DNA of 64,000 nucleotides from Pterois miles (GCA_947000775.1 CAMQGK010000604.1:5944501-6008500), one strand, 5' to 3'; numbered from the stretch's first letter, positions 49,074-59,991 are shown. Made by a program: numbers and translations. Notes: generated from the sequence alone by a model not told the origin.

Positions 49074-51054
49074 ACTGAAAAAAGCCACCCTCCCACACAG
49101 AAGGTGTGCAGCGCTTTTTTGCACACTGACGGTTTTCAGTCCAAAAAAAAAAAAAAAATCGTAAACATGCCAGACTCAAATGAATGAAATTCAGTTCATG
49201 TACATGCAAGTTAAAATGGAGGGGAACAGACAGAACGAAATGTGTTACTTTGAGGGCCAGAGTCCTGCGGGTTTCCAGGGTGGTATCGTTGTCTCCTGAA
49301 CCCTCCATCTCCGTGGCGACCAGCGAGTAGTCAGCAGGATCACACACTATAGTGACCCGAGCATGATTCTTGGCCGCTGCTCTCAACAGAGTTACACCAC
49401 CTAAGAAGAAAGAAAACCTTATTTAAAATACACATGCTAATAAGCATAACATTTTTAATATTAGAGGTGTAAAAGAAGAAATAATTGCTTTTTGCAGTGA
49501 CACATTAATCTTTGGGTGCACTACATTACAAGTATTATCTTATGCATAATAGGGATGCAAATAATCAACCGTTTCAACATTTTAACTCATTAATGCTATC
49601 GGTTGAACAGTCAAAAGAATAGAAAAACGCAGAGCAGCGGGTCGTCACTTTAAGGAGAAAAGCTGGGCCACCTTAAGAGAGAGCTGGAGCAGATACAGGA
49701 AGTTGGCTCTGGACTTCCAGCTGAGGAGCTGTAGCTTGTAGCCTCGTAGCATTTATTCACCGACAAATAAAGTGTACACACACCGTCTGCTACAGCTACG
49801 TCCACAGCTATAACGCCACCAACAAACCCACACTCATCGATGCATGCACACAGTCTGTCAGAAACTTGCTGAAGTTACGCTACAGCAGGCACAAAGCCAC
49901 CGGCAATGCTGGCAGCTAGCAGCTGCTAATGTAGCACAAACACACACCCTGTTTGTCAGACAGTCGCTGTTATTAATCCGGGCAGACACACAGCTGACAA
50001 CCTGCTAAACTAAACTAAATGTGCGGTGGAGACTTTAACTGGGAAGGTGACTGCATGTCCGTCACACTACACACAGCTAACAGTCCTAGATGGTGAACTG
50101 GAGACAGTGAACGCAGCATCATGGCTGCTACAGTAGCTCTCCTGATGGTGAACTGGAGACAGTGAACGCAGCATCGTGGCTGCTACAGTAGCTCTCCTGA
50201 TGGTGAACTGGAGACAGTGAACGCAGCACCGTGGCTGCTACAGTAGCTCTCCTGATGGTGAACTGGAGACAGTGAACGCAGCACCGTGGCTGCTACAGTA
50301 GCTCTCCTGATGGTGAACTGGAGACAGTGAACGCAGCATCGTGGTTGCTACAGTAGCTCTCCTGATGGTGAACTGGAGACAGTGAACGCAGCATCGTGGC
50401 TGCTACAGTAGCTCTCCTGATGGTGAACTGGAGACAGTGAACGCAGCATCGTGGCTGCTACAGTAGCTCTCCTGATGGTGAACTGTTGACTCAGCTGTCT
50501 GTTGTGCTCATATACTGCAGCTGGTGCACTGCTACATGTGAGGCACAAATCTGGTCGGTTAACGGTTGATTATCAGTTAACGACGGTCGGTTATGGCTTA
50601 AGAAAATTTTTCAAAATTAGCATGCCTAACGCAGATATTAAATCACATTTAGTTAAATATTCTGGATACAATCTCATCTGCACAACTCACCGATATCTAT
50701 CTGCTCCACAGCATCCTCCACTGTAACAGTCGGGTTAGAGACGGTCTTCACAAACGGGTAGAGGTTACACACCACCACTCTTAAAGAGAAAATACATAAT
50801 GAAAATCGTTTATCATAAAGATCAGCATTGGTTTAAAATAAATAAATAAATACACAGACACAGATTAACACAACACAATACATATGAACATGGTTAGTGT
50901 GACTGTTGTAATTTGTAGACACAGGTAATATTTGCACTTCTTGTAATTCAAGCTTTCACATGGTGTTCATGCTCATAGCCTGTCAGAATGAGTCAATATA
51001 AGAGCTGGTTCACCTTAAAAACAAATTAGGAAAATTGAAAAAATAAAAATAAAA

Positions 51055-51103
<49 letters not shown>

Positions 51104-54100
51104 AAAAAAGTGTCATCATTTAGACCATTACAAAGGTTCGAAAGAACGTGAGGTATCGTGCACAAATTTACTAATTTAAATCCGCTTACTGTTAGATTAC
51201 CATCTCCGCCTACCTCCCACACTAAATCAGGACTTTCTGCCACGTTGCCTTCACCCACTTTTTCTTTTTAGATGAAATAAACTGTAGGCTTCTCTATCCC
51301 ACAATCTAACTGCTGTAGGGCTGCACAATTATATCAAAATTATTACAGAAATGGCAATATAGCCTGCTGCAATTTTCAAATCGCAGGATGAGGCAGAAAT
51401 CGTACCGTTTGTTAAAGGCTAAATGTGTGTCAAATACCATTTTAAATTAAATAATATGGTGCAGCAGAGATGTCCTGACCTACACTTCATACTCTACAGA
51501 AAACATCTTCGTTTGGTACAGAGCCATGCAAAAAAAAAATTGCAAATCCTATTGCAATTGTAATACCGGTCAAAATAATCCCAATTAGCTTATTTTTTTT
51601 CTGAATCATGCATCCCTATTTGCTAGGGCAGCAAAACAAAAGGACAAAAACAACAAAAACTCACATCTGAGCAGCTGAAACCAGAATTTTTTTTTCAAAG
51701 ACTAAAGTGATTAATGGACTACCAGAACTGTTTATTAATTTTCTGTAGATTAGCTAATTGATTTATTGACTATCATGTCATCCCCGCGACCCGTCCCCGG
51801 ATAAGCGGTTGAAGATGAAGAAGATGAAGAAGACTATCATATCATATCATTTCAGCCCAACTTACACACTTCAGTACCGGAGCATTAAGACTTTGTGCCT
51901 GCTTTTTTGGCCTTTAAAGTATATTTTATTTTTCATTGCTTTTATCATTGATTGTATTTTCAATGCTTTTATTCTTAACGTCTGTTTTAACTATTGCCTG
52001 TCCGGAGAGTACAGATGAAGATTTGTCTTTCTGGCTAACTCTGGCAAATGTTACCAATACTAAACTTATATTTTCAGCATTGTCTCTGTTTCTATGTATT
52101 ATTCTTGTATCACTGCTGTTTAAGTGTGGTCAACGATCGCCTGGACTAAACAGTGTGAGTTTCTTCTTACATCCTAATCTGCCTCTTTTATCACGAGATG
52201 AAAACAATCCATTACCTTGGACAAAGAAATAGATATTTCTGTGTCTATCAGATTTTTAATTGAGTATGTGGGCAAAGTGGGGTGAGATGAGCCAGTTGAG
52301 TTTTTACTTAAGGCGTCTTTAAAGTGAGGGAACGACAGTAATGTCTCCAACTAAAACATATTTCAGGATGTGGTAAATTTTCAGGAATAATCAATTTGGA
52401 TCTAAAATAAACGGTTTTCAAAATATAACTTTCCAAAAAAAAAAAAGCTGAGCTTAGGGAGAGAATAGGTTGAGCCATAACGGTACATCTAGTCTATCAA
52501 TCACACCTGTCTATAAATGAAGTGAGGTTATCAAAGAAGACTGAGTGTAAAGGCGATGACTCTTCTGACAGATGGTGACGCACCCTAAAACGTGAACCAA
52601 TCATGTCCTAGAAAAGGTTCAAAGTTGATTAGCCTCTATGATCATCTTTTTATTCATCCTTTATTGATCCATGTCAGTTTACATAACAAGCTGAAGCTGT
52701 AATCTAATCATGTGTAATTAGAAACGACTCAACATCCCTCAGGACTTTTGACTCATTTTACCTCACCCTGTCAGAGCTCTTTATTTCTGGGCCGTCAGCC
52801 GTTGTGGCTGTTGACAGTTGTCAATAAAGATTTGTTTGAAAGCCCTGAGGCAGCTAAAGTTTGTTTGCTAGCAGAGGTCACAATACTAAGAAGGCAGAAA
52901 TGTGCTGCCTTCATCATCTGTCCCAGCGTATCTGGACTCGCCGGTGTCTAGGAAGACGTGGACAGCAGAGAGATCTGAAGGAAAGCTAGCTATGTTTTAT
53001 ATCGTACATTTTTATCTTGATAGCTACATCAACTGTGGAAGAGCCGACTGTATAGATCACCAGAAACAGGTTGAACTAATACAGTGTGGACCCAGCTTAA
53101 CACACCCGTCAGATTTTGTGACTTCTTTTTTTTTTTTTTTTATCTAAACATGCTCACCACTTGTCATATAGGACTCTCTCCGTCACAGGGTCAGTAAAAA
53201 TGATAAGCATTTAAAAAATGTGGGGTCACGAGACCAACTTTATCAATGGTTGCCTAGAAACAAGCGGTTGCTCAACTTCTCCACAGACCCCAACAGTTCA
53301 ATTCTCCAATGAGAAATCTGATCTAATCACATTCGTCTTCTTGTCCTAAACAAATGAGAGTCACAGGACGAGCTCACAGCAGGAGCAGCAGTTTTCCAAT
53401 AAACCGGCCGCTAAATCAGCTGCATGTGCCTCCTAATGGGACAAAGCAAGTCTAAACTTCAGCCATGTTAGCTTGTGATCTGCCACAGGTCACGCATGCT
53501 CTTGGATTCAACTGGGCTATTGTAAATAAGGCTGTTTTAAAAGCTCAACCAGGACAAAACTCCAACTTTTAGCTATTGGTACAGGGGACCAGAGAGAGAA
53601 ACTGGCGAGCAAACTACAAGCTGTCTTTTAAATCACGTCCACAAGTCAAAAATCTTGGTGCAACATTTGATGCAGAACTGAATTTTGAGGCTCATATAAA
53701 AGGATGTCATGAGAAAGGCATTTTATCATTTAAGTGACATTGCCAAAGTACGCCAGTTTCTCTGGTCAGAGGCACTTATTCATGTTTCATTACCTGCAGG
53801 ATTGATTACTGCAACGCCCTTCTCTCTGGTCTCCCTACAAGACTATTTTCCAGCTGCAATTACTGCAAAATTCAGCAGCTCGAATGCTGACAAAGACCAG
53901 AAAGAGAGCTCACGTTACACCGATTTTTAAGTCTGCATTGGCTTCCTGTGTCTTTTGAATTGACTTTTACTGGTTTATAAAGCTCTTAATGGATGACCTC
54001 CCTCTTATTTATTTAACTTGCTTTTACCATATGAACCCAGCAGAGCCCTCAGGTCTTCTTGAAGAGGCCTCTGGAAATTCAATTTCATTTATTTTATTTC

Positions 54101-54898
54101 TTATATTTGTTCACTTTTATTCGCTTTTTCATTGTTTTAATATTTCAAATTTAATCAATTTCAGGTATTCTATTATATTCCCTTTGTGCTACATTTCCTT
54201 TGTATGAAAAGTGCTATAGAAATAAAGTTATTGTTATTATTATTATAATGTGACTTTCTGTGTGTGTTGAAGGTTTCAGACTTGTTTGTGGTGTTTCTTT
54301 CACCTGACCAGACTGTAGCCCAGCTTCTCCATGTCCACGGTGTCAGTGGTGGTTTTCCTGGCCAGGATGCCTCCGTGGACGGCAGGATGCAGGGTCTTCA
54401 CTCGGCCCCCCAGCATCTCTGGATGCCCGGTCAGCTCAGACACATCCCTGGCACACAGCGCAGACATTCACGCGTCAGGTCGCACACAGCTGCTACACTC
54501 GGAGCATTTGGAGGGAATAAAACATGAAGTTTTATTTTAAGGACTAGTTCAACACCCACCTGACGGCCAGCCGAGCATCACGCAGGGCTTTGGCTGTGCC
54601 ACCTGAGGCCACCAGAGACAGCCCAACATCCAGCAGCCTCTTGGCAAAGTCCACCAGTCCAGTTTTGTCTGACACACTCAACAGAGCTGCGAAGGACAAA
54701 TAAAAATCCCCTCATGCGTTTTACCGGACACAAAGTAGAAGACAGGTGTGTTTTAAAGCGAGGTGAAGCTCACCACGCTGGCTAGCGTTAGCCGGAGAGC
54801 TAGCACCGTCAATGTCGCTCAACAAAACTTTATATTAACGACGACAGCGACTTCATTCAGTCTGAATCAAACCTCTTACCGAGCTCCGAGGACGACAT
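42470..54898 (-). CDS. atic: bifunctional AICAR formyltransferase/IMP cyclohydrolase
   Basis: Encodes the cytosolic homodimeric enzyme that formylates AICAR with 10-formyl-THF and closes FAICAR to IMP, the last two steps of de novo purine synthesis. Coding exons, 5' to 3': 54,880-54,898; 54,560-54,686; 54,304-54,447; 50,691-50,779; 49,249-49,400; 45,310-45,466; 44,781-44,906; 44,494-44,687; 44,310-44,399; 44,096-44,221; 43,891-43,983; 43,609-43,791; 42,770-42,925; 42,470-42,589. All introns are GT-AG and phases join; the sum is 1,776 nt, 591 residues plus stop (human 592). The start ATG lies in a good context (GCCGCCATG). Cyclohydrolase residues R64, K66, T67 (GGRVKTLHP) and K137 (AAAKNH), and transformylase K266-H267 (SFKHVSPAG), fall at the human numbers. 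The C terminus is the conserved NLRLFHH. I see no break; the gene should be functional. Confidence 0.98.
43180..43540. repeat. teleost interspersed repeat in atic intron 12
   Basis: CACTGTGACATCACCCATAG followed by GTGGCTCCGGCCATCACCAT and CTTGG, and later ACAAGTGAATGGGCGAGC, follow a repeat common in fish genomes. No coding frame and no clear terminal repeats are visible, so class and exact limits are uncertain. Confidence 0.45.
45511..45764. mobile_element. hAT MITE with 8-bp duplication
   Basis: Terminal inverted repeats CAGTGGTTCTCAACC and (right end) GGTTGAGAACCACTG bound a 254-bp element. The flanking octamers CTCTAATG and TTCTAATG agree at 7 of 8 positions. The CAGTGGTTCTCAAC end is typical of hAT-Charlie-type non-autonomous elements. 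It lies in atic intron 5, 44 bp upstream of exon 6, close enough to touch the splice-acceptor region. Confidence 0.9.
45851..46440 (+). mobile_element. decayed, internally deleted Tc1/mariner element
   Basis: The left end, CACTGCTCAAAAAAATAAAG plus GGAACACTTAA, preceded by TA, is the terminus of a widespread fish Tc1/mariner element. Most of the transposase is deleted. The plus strand then resumes near the third catalytic box: DWPSRSPDLHPTE, a frameshift, then WDVMHRCIRRH. The usual NPIE box has become HPTE. The right terminal repeat was not found and may be lost. Confidence 0.8.
46915..47461. mobile_element. MITE with GTTTACATGCACA ends
   Basis: TGACCATGTTTACATGCACA at the left and the reverse complement TGACTAAGTTTACATGCACA at the right bound a 547-bp AT-rich element without coding capacity. 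Elements beginning with GTTTACATGCACA are common in fish. No certain target duplication is seen. It lies in atic intron 5. Confidence 0.75.
48256..48629. mobile_element. nested MITE (CAGTGTGTAGGAT family)
   Basis: It starts CAGTGTGTAGGATCT and ends CCCCCTAATTGTTACACACG. In between, GAGGACCCACTCTCTATGTA, GATATAAACAGCTCA and TTTTCAGGTGATTATACACT are the ordered words of a very common fish MITE. It contains an expanded 9-bp minisatellite. Confidence 0.75.
48293..48362. repeat. 9-bp minisatellite (TGTGTAGAG)
   Basis: About seven to eight copies of TGTGTAGAG, one shortened by a base, expanded inside the nested MITE from its own terminal CAGTGTGTAG-type sequence. Confidence 0.9.
49551..50627 (-). 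mobile_element. non-autonomous hAT-like element, copy 2
   Basis: Ends AGGGATGCAAATAATCAACC and (reverse complement of right) AGGCATGCTAATTTTG match the family of copy 1 at 8,835-9,360, in the opposite orientation. The shared interior includes the reverse complements of GCCTACTGTAGCGTAACTTC and GAGGCTACAAGCTACAGC. This copy is twice as long, partly because of a 55-bp minisatellite. It fills most of atic intron 4, and its right end is 63 bp from exon 4. No matching target duplication is seen. Confidence 0.75.
50089..50485. repeat. 55-bp minisatellite, 7.2 copies
   Basis: Seven complete 55-bp units beginning GATGGTGAACTGGAGACAGT and ending GTAGCTCTCCT, starting at 50,089, 50,144 and so on to 50,419, plus a 12-bp partial unit from 50,474. 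Units differ at only a few sites (CATCATGG, CATCGTGG, CACCGTGG). The array is inside the hAT-like element and absent from copy 1 of that family. Confidence 0.97.
51064..51101. repeat. (GT)n microsatellite
   Basis: A 38-bp GT tract in atic intron 3, preceded by an (AT)n-like stretch. Confidence 0.95.
51316..51620. mobile_element. MITE-like element (TAGGGCTGCACAATTA end)
   Basis: It begins TAGGGCTGCACAATTATATC and ends with GAATCATGCATCCCTATT, whose reverse complement resembles the start. Internal GCAATATAGCCTGCTGCAAT and TTTTCAAATCGCAGGA words recur in fish genomes. It is short and diverged. Confidence 0.55.
51781..51835 (+). repeat. LINE 3' tail fragment
   Basis: CCCCGCGACCCGTCCCCGGA followed by TAAGCGGTTGAAGATGAAGA is the 3' end motif of a widespread fish non-LTR element (RTE/Rex-like), with a short GAAGAT simple-repeat tail. 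Only the tail is present. Confidence 0.6.
51836..53529. other. atic intron 3, mostly unassigned
   Basis: A 98-codon plus-strand frame at 51,936-52,232 has two hydrophobic stretches but no recognised family, and it lies antisense within an intron. I do not call it a gene. The part from about 52,265 (GTGGGGTGAGATGAGCC) looks like the edge of a dispersed repeat. Nothing else is visible. Confidence 0.45.
53530..54248 (+). mobile_element. 5'-truncated L2-like LINE
   Basis: The plus strand encodes, in broken frames, the C-terminal reverse-transcriptase flank typical of L2-type LINEs: NLGATFDAELNFEAHIK, then YHLSDIAKVRQFL, then DYCNALLSGLP, then LHWLPVSF. It ends GTGCTATAGAAATAAAGTTA and ATT repeats, the usual L2-type 3' tail. 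It lies in atic intron 3, antisense to atic, 55 bp from exon 3. Confidence 0.85.
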
Positions 54899-55160
54899 GG
54901 CGGCGGTCACGGCGTTAGTCTGCGGTCTGAGTGGACGTGAAGAGGCTGTATCTGCAGTCTTCACCCGGTTTAACCAGGAAACTGTGCAGACCGAAGTTGT
55001 GCAGGATCTAACAGATCCACCACACGCTCCTCATCTCTTCATCATGTGCTTCTGGAGCAGAAAGACCCGCCCTGCTGAGGTCGGCCCGCCCCTGACGCAC
55101 CACAAGCGCACCCGAAGGAGCCACGCGGCGCAGAAAATGCGCATTTTCATCTGCAAAAAG
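54899..55160 (-). promoter_or_regulatory. probable atic promoter and 5' UTR
   Basis: Sequence just upstream of the atic ATG is GC-richer than the flanks and contains CpG dinucleotides and a GCCGCCATG start context. No TATA box is obvious, which would suit a housekeeping gene. The transcription start cannot be placed from sequence alone. The 115-codon plus-strand frame from 54,897 is antisense to this and lacks recognisable motifs. Confidence 0.45.
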
Positions 55161-55840
55161 GAGCAGAAATATTCAGAAAGTACTACAACAGCAGAGACAC
55201 AGCATACAAGCCGTGTTATCATTAAAACTAGCATCATCATCTAGCTTAAACATGCAGTATATCAATCAGTTTTATTAAGTGCAGAGTCCCCACGCAGCGT
55301 GGTCCCAGTACACTTTACAATAAAAACAAGAAAATAGATAGGACCCAGCACACGGCAAGCACATAAAATACATAACATTAAACGTAAAATAACCACAGTA
55401 AGAACAGGGATGTTAAAAGGTTAAAGTGATAAGTGGTGAAACTTACCACCAAGTAAGAGTCGTTAATGATGTTAAAATGTGATGCATAAAGAATGAATAA
55501 AGGTGTTTTTGTGTTGTCTGTTTTAAATTGTTTTTATGCCATATATGTGCTGAATGTGTTTTGCTCTGAAACTCTAAATCGTTTTTAAACTAATAACTAA
55601 AATACTACATATATAATGATTTAGATTTTTACATTTTTTTTAATTGGTAATTTTTATCTGAGGAAGCTTGATAGAAACTAAAAGCTGCAGAGACATCCTA
55701 TTTTTGAGAGTATGGACAGATCATCAGCTTGTCACCTGCAGTATTAACCTGCACAAGCATTTAATATGTCTGTTTCTTTAACTATTTATCATCTGTGCTA
55801 AACTTTTGAGTCGCCAGGTAAAGTGTTTTCTTTTGTTTTG

Positions 55841-55855
55841 CCACAAGAGGGCAGA
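55841..55855 (+). promoter_or_regulatory. CTCF-like motif 1
   Basis: CCACAAGAGGGCAGA agrees with the CTCF core CCASYAGRKGGCRSY except at two positions. Confidence 0.4.
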
Positions 55856-55911
55856 CATTGACCTTACACCTCTGCAGTTTTAACTTTTAGAGCCGTATTA
55901 TTTCACCAGAT

Positions 55912-55955
55912 TATCATGTTTAAATGAGGATTATAATCCTCATTTTAACATGATA
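55912..55955. repeat. 44-bp near-perfect palindrome
   Basis: Two 22-bp arms, TATCATGTTTAAATGAGG plus ATTA and its inverted partner, meet with no loop and differ at one position. It could extrude as a cruciform or be the relic of a fold-back element. Confidence 0.9.
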
Positions 55956-56099
55956 GACTTTAATGACTGACTGAGCTCAATGTGCAGAGCTGCTATTGAG
56001 TCTCTTCACCAGGACGGCAGGAAGTCAGTCACAGCTGGGGGTGAATAACTTTAAACAGTCACACTAAATGTTGTGTATTTGTCATGTTATAGTTGCTTA

Positions 56100-56290
56100 T
56101 GGCCAATCATTACTATGACTATACGATAACTGTCACTCCTTTACGTTGAAAGTTTTATTTTGAAATAACCTACCGGAAGTGTGCGTATGCTGCAACATGT
56201 ACATTAACGCTAATTGACACCACAGTTCCTTGTTGTGGCCACTAGAGGGCAGCAAACACTCCTGATCTGAAATACACAGAGCAACAAAAT
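56100..56290 (+). repeat. duplicated segment, copy A
   Basis: It shares with 56,960-57,130, in the same order, a CGTTGAAAG(T)TTATTTTGAAA word, ACC(G/A)GAAGTGTG, ATGCTG, CACATTAACG-type and CACAGTTCCT words, and the CTAGAGGG motif. A partial third copy with the motif end is at 56,640-56,720. Confidence 0.75.
56239..56253 (+). promoter_or_regulatory. CTCF-like motif 2 (perfect core)
   Basis: CCACTAGAGGGCAGC fits the CTCF core consensus CCASYAGRKGGCRSY at every position. Confidence 0.55.
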
Positions 56291-56679
56291 TATACATTCA
56301 CATTTTTCAGATTAAACAACGATTAAATAAAAACGTCCTGTTGCTAACTTGACCTGTGTATCTAAAATCACGAGTTTTAATGACCTCCAGTGGCCACAGG
56401 TAGGAACTACATTATTTAATTCTCCCAGCGAGCGTCTTTGTACACTTTAGTAGGAGCGATACTGCTATAAATATTGATTATATTCTTTACCTGTATCAAT
56501 AAGACATTTATATGCTGTCTGTATTTCTAATGTATGATGTGCTATATAACAACATGAAGCCCTGCGTCATGTAAAGTGCTAAGAAAAAGTACATTTCCCA
56601 GAAGTCTAACATTAAGTATGTTAACATGGCTGCATTAATGCTAACATGACTAATTAATTAAAGCAGTTCTTTCCAGTGA

Positions 56680-56694
56680 CCACTAGAGGGCAGT
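56680..56694 (+). promoter_or_regulatory. CTCF-like motif 3
   Basis: CCACTAGAGGGCAGT, again a full match to the CTCF core, in the same orientation as motif 2 and with the same 3' context (AACGCTCCTGAT against AACACTCCTGAT). Confidence 0.55.
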
Positions 56695-56959
56695 GAACGC
56701 TCCTGATTGTAAATACACAGATCATGTCTTTGCTTTGTACAAACATTTTATTAAATAACAGTGATTTAAACTTAATCATTTGCATTTAAACACAGTATGG
56801 GATATACAAATAAAACAGTATTGGGGTGTTGTTCTTATTTTCCTTTATGTGTACAAAATAATCCCAAAAAATCATCAGATTGAATAATTACACTTAATAT
56901 CGTATATCTGCCATAGTATTATTACTTATGGTCAAAAAAGTTATGGTCGCGACCATAAC

Positions 56960-57130
56960 TGTCCTCCGCACTGACCACGAGTAACTACACTTCTCTGTAC
57001 GTTGAAAGTCTTATTTTGAAAAGACATACCAGAAGTGTGAGCATGCTGATAGGTCACATTAACGGTACTTTGACTAAAGTCACAGTTCCTGCTGTCACCG
57101 CTAGAGGGAAGCAAACACCGGTGATTTTAA
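56960..57130 (+). repeat. duplicated segment, copy B
   Basis: Second copy of 56,100-56,290, with many substitutions. The motif here has become CCGCTAGAGGGAAGC (57,098-57,112), a weaker CTCF-like match. Confidence 0.75.
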
Positions 57131-57140
57131 CCTCCCCAAA

Positions 57141-57859
57141 GGAAATTTGAAGGTATTTGACTGAAAACTGTGCAATTTCACATCATTTTGGACCATTATT
57201 ATGATTAAATAATGGCCAAAAACTTTCTATAGCTGAAAAATTATTGCATTATTTAGGCTACACATTTCACAGCCTTCTTTTGAACACTTAACTATTCAGT
57301 CAATGTTTTCCCTATATAATTATATTCTGTAACTCGTATTATGTGCACATCTTATATTTTTCAAACAAATCTAAGTTATTTTATATTTTATCTATGTAAT
57401 ATTTTATCTCTTATTTTAACTTGCTGTCTTATATATCACTTTGTTTCTCTTTTATTCACACATATTTAATGAGCATTGTTGAGACTCACTGCATATGATA
57501 AATGAAGAACTTGAACTTGAGACTCTGATTAATGTTTTACTCCTAATGACTAAGTTTTGCGTATTTTTTTTTCTTTAAATATTTATCGATGGTGCTCTTA
57601 TTTATCACGTTTTTTAACTGTGCATTATTTATTTTAGGATAAAACGGATTTAGCCCACAATAAAAGGACGCAGACTGCAGATTTAATGTTTTCTTGGTTA
57701 AATATTTGTGCTCATCAGCAGTATTGAAGGTTACATCGAGACCAGGAAGCGCCACGAACATCATCTATAACTGGTAAAACACCTGTAACATACATTTCCT
57801 GCAGCAGTAAATGGCGCTCATGAATACACGCCTTTTCAATAAACTTTATTACTTTATTT
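57141..57859. other. intergenic, AT-rich, no gene seen
   Basis: AT-rich sequence with no exon, RNA gene or recognised transposon. Confidence 0.5.
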
Positions 57860-58620
57860 TCCCTGCTTTGGAAATGCGTTTTAAGTCGGACAGATGTGAA
57901 TTTATTGGCCGAGTCACTCACAGCTTTACTCGGCCATTAGTAAAGTGACAGCAGGGCCCCGAGAAACCTGCACCAATACGTGTGATTACGTTAAAAGATC
58001 GCGCAATCTGTTCATATTTACGTAATGAGAGCGACATTTTGCTGATTGATTAAACTACAGGGTGTAAATATATTTAAGGGCTCCCTGATTTATAATCCAG
58101 CAGGGCAGAAAAAGAGGCCGATTTATTTGTGTAACTATGAAAAAGGGAGTTTCTGGTAACAGCTCCGTGTTGGACATCTCAGGGGCGCGTTGAGTGATTC
58201 AATAGACAGTGAAACGTCTTTATGGAAACACGCAGGCCTCACTGAGCATTATTGGTTAAAAGAAAGAAAGAGGCAGGAGGGCAGTCAGCACTTTAGTCGG
58301 GCAAACTGACAGCATTATCAGCAGTAATTTACACAGGGAATTTTTAATCAACATGACTGGTGTATTCAGATTAAATTAGAGGAGAAACTGAATCAATGAC
58401 CTCCATATATTGCTGCACTGCTTTATCAATTAGCTGTGATTTTTTGTACTGTGTCAGAGGGGCCTGTGTCATAAAACAGGCCAAATGGCGTTTGTCATGC
58501 AGCTGACAAGTCACACAACTAAATGAGCTCCTATCGATTCGCATGATTTTTCATCAGCCAAATTAAAAGCTGCAGTTTGATGGAGGTTCAGTCTGCAAGC
58601 TTGTTATGAATTCTACTCAG
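57860..58620. promoter_or_regulatory. candidate conserved non-coding element
   Basis: A long, complex, repeat-free stretch with no coding frame but many homeodomain-like words (GATTGATTAAAC, TTTTTAATCAACATG, ATCAATTAGCTGTGATT), an E-box CAGCTGACA and a CCATATATTG CArG-like word. That texture is characteristic of vertebrate developmental enhancers. Conservation cannot be tested here. Confidence 0.35.
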
Positions 58621-59991
58621 CCGCATTAAATCAAATCTAAAAAGTTCAATGAAGTCTCCTTTAAAGTCCTTTAAGTTAAACAAGTAGCTGCTGCATCATC
58701 TTAACCAGGTTGGTTAATGCTGTGCTGTTACTGAATCCCCTGAGTCCAACAACAGACCTGCTTTAGTCGTTTTAGGGGGGTATAGGGTTCTTTAGGGGGA
58801 GATAGCAGCTCAGCAGTAGATGCCACACATCATCTAAAAGCTGCAAACATGAAGATTAATTTTACATTACTACAATATTGTCAAGTTCTTCTAGTCATAA
58901 CTCAGAAATAAACATGTATTAGTGAGTGAATCAATCAATTAAAATAAATTATGAAAGTGTATAAGGGCGTAGAACATGATGATTTAAATTTGTGATGGAC
59001 ATCCTCGTGCTCACTTATGTGTTATAAACTGTTGCAGCATTTTTTTTGGGTTGATACCGTTTGTGTAGATCTGGTGCTATGTTTACCCAATTTTTTTGCC
59101 ACCTGAGAACTGATAAAAATGATCAATAATCCCTTCAAACTACCACATTAAGACACCGAGACCTTGAGGAACACCATAGAAAAAGCCATGCTGTGATTTG
59201 GTATCAAAAAAATGTTTTAACATTTGGAAATTTCTGTAAGAATTGCATTTTTCACCATTAGATGGAGAACACTTTTATTGTGGAAACTGCTCAGAAAACC
59301 ACCGCTTATATTCAATCTAGCTGGGAAAACCATCCATCCTCTGAATGCTCCAGGTCTCTAGTTAGTGGCTGTAAAGTTTCATGAGGCTGTGATTATCCTA
59401 GAGGTCACCACAGTGAGGTCAAGTTTTAAAAAAAATGGTCTCACTACAATCAAATGGCTACTATGGGGACTAACATCATCACTCTTTGGATCCACAACAG
59501 TCTCAACTTTACAGTGATACCCGGTTTATGCAATTTCAAGACTGTTTAGAGACCCCAGTATGCAGAAATAATAAAACATATTATTTTTGGGCTAGGAGAA
59601 AAAAACATAGTTAACCTGCATGAAAAAAACTGCAATTTTTTTGCCCCAAACTGCATGTGATTATCATAAAGTGGGCATGTCTGTAAAGGGGAGACTGGTG
59701 GGTACCCAGAGAACCCATTTTCATCCACATATCTTGAGGTCAGAGGTCAAGGAAGCCCCCTGGCTAAAATTTGGTCAGAAAATTTAACGTAACTTCTAAG
59801 CATTAAATGTTCTCCCCAGCAAGCTGGTTTATGATACAACATCTTCAATTTAATTTGAAAACTGAGCCTGTTACAACCTCCTTAAAGACAGAACAGTAGC
59901 AAAGTTACTCCAGAGCATTTCTAATTATGTGGATCTACATTTTTCCATCCTTCTGCTGAGGTTTCTTCCCCTTTTTAAATGAATGAATGAA

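Larger units (their letters stand above)
49249..54898 (-). other. atic: atic exons 1-5: IMP cyclohydrolase (MGS-like) part
   Basis: Exons 1-5 encode residues 1-177. They carry the MGS-like fold with LLSVSDKTGLVDFA at the N terminus, the phosphate-binding LVASGGTAKAL loop, the GGRVKTLHP motif and AAAKNHARV. The domain finishes in exon 6. Exon 1 has only 19 coding bases (MSSSEL plus one base). Introns 3 (about 3.5 kb), 4 (1.3 kb) and 5 (3.8 kb) hold most of the transposon load of the gene. Confidence 0.93.

Noticed and set aside
51136..51146. GGTTCGAAAG word resembling a tRNA B box
   Set aside because: No A box at the proper distance and no cloverleaf could be drawn.
51936..52232. 98-codon plus-strand frame with two hydrophobic stretches
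   Set aside because: It lies antisense in an atic intron, in AT-rich DNA that tends to encode hydrophobic residues by chance. No family is recognised.
54897..55244. 115-codon plus-strand frame starting at the atic start codon
   Set aside because: It is antisense to the atic 5' UTR, begins on the palindromic CATG of the atic ATG, and has no motif.
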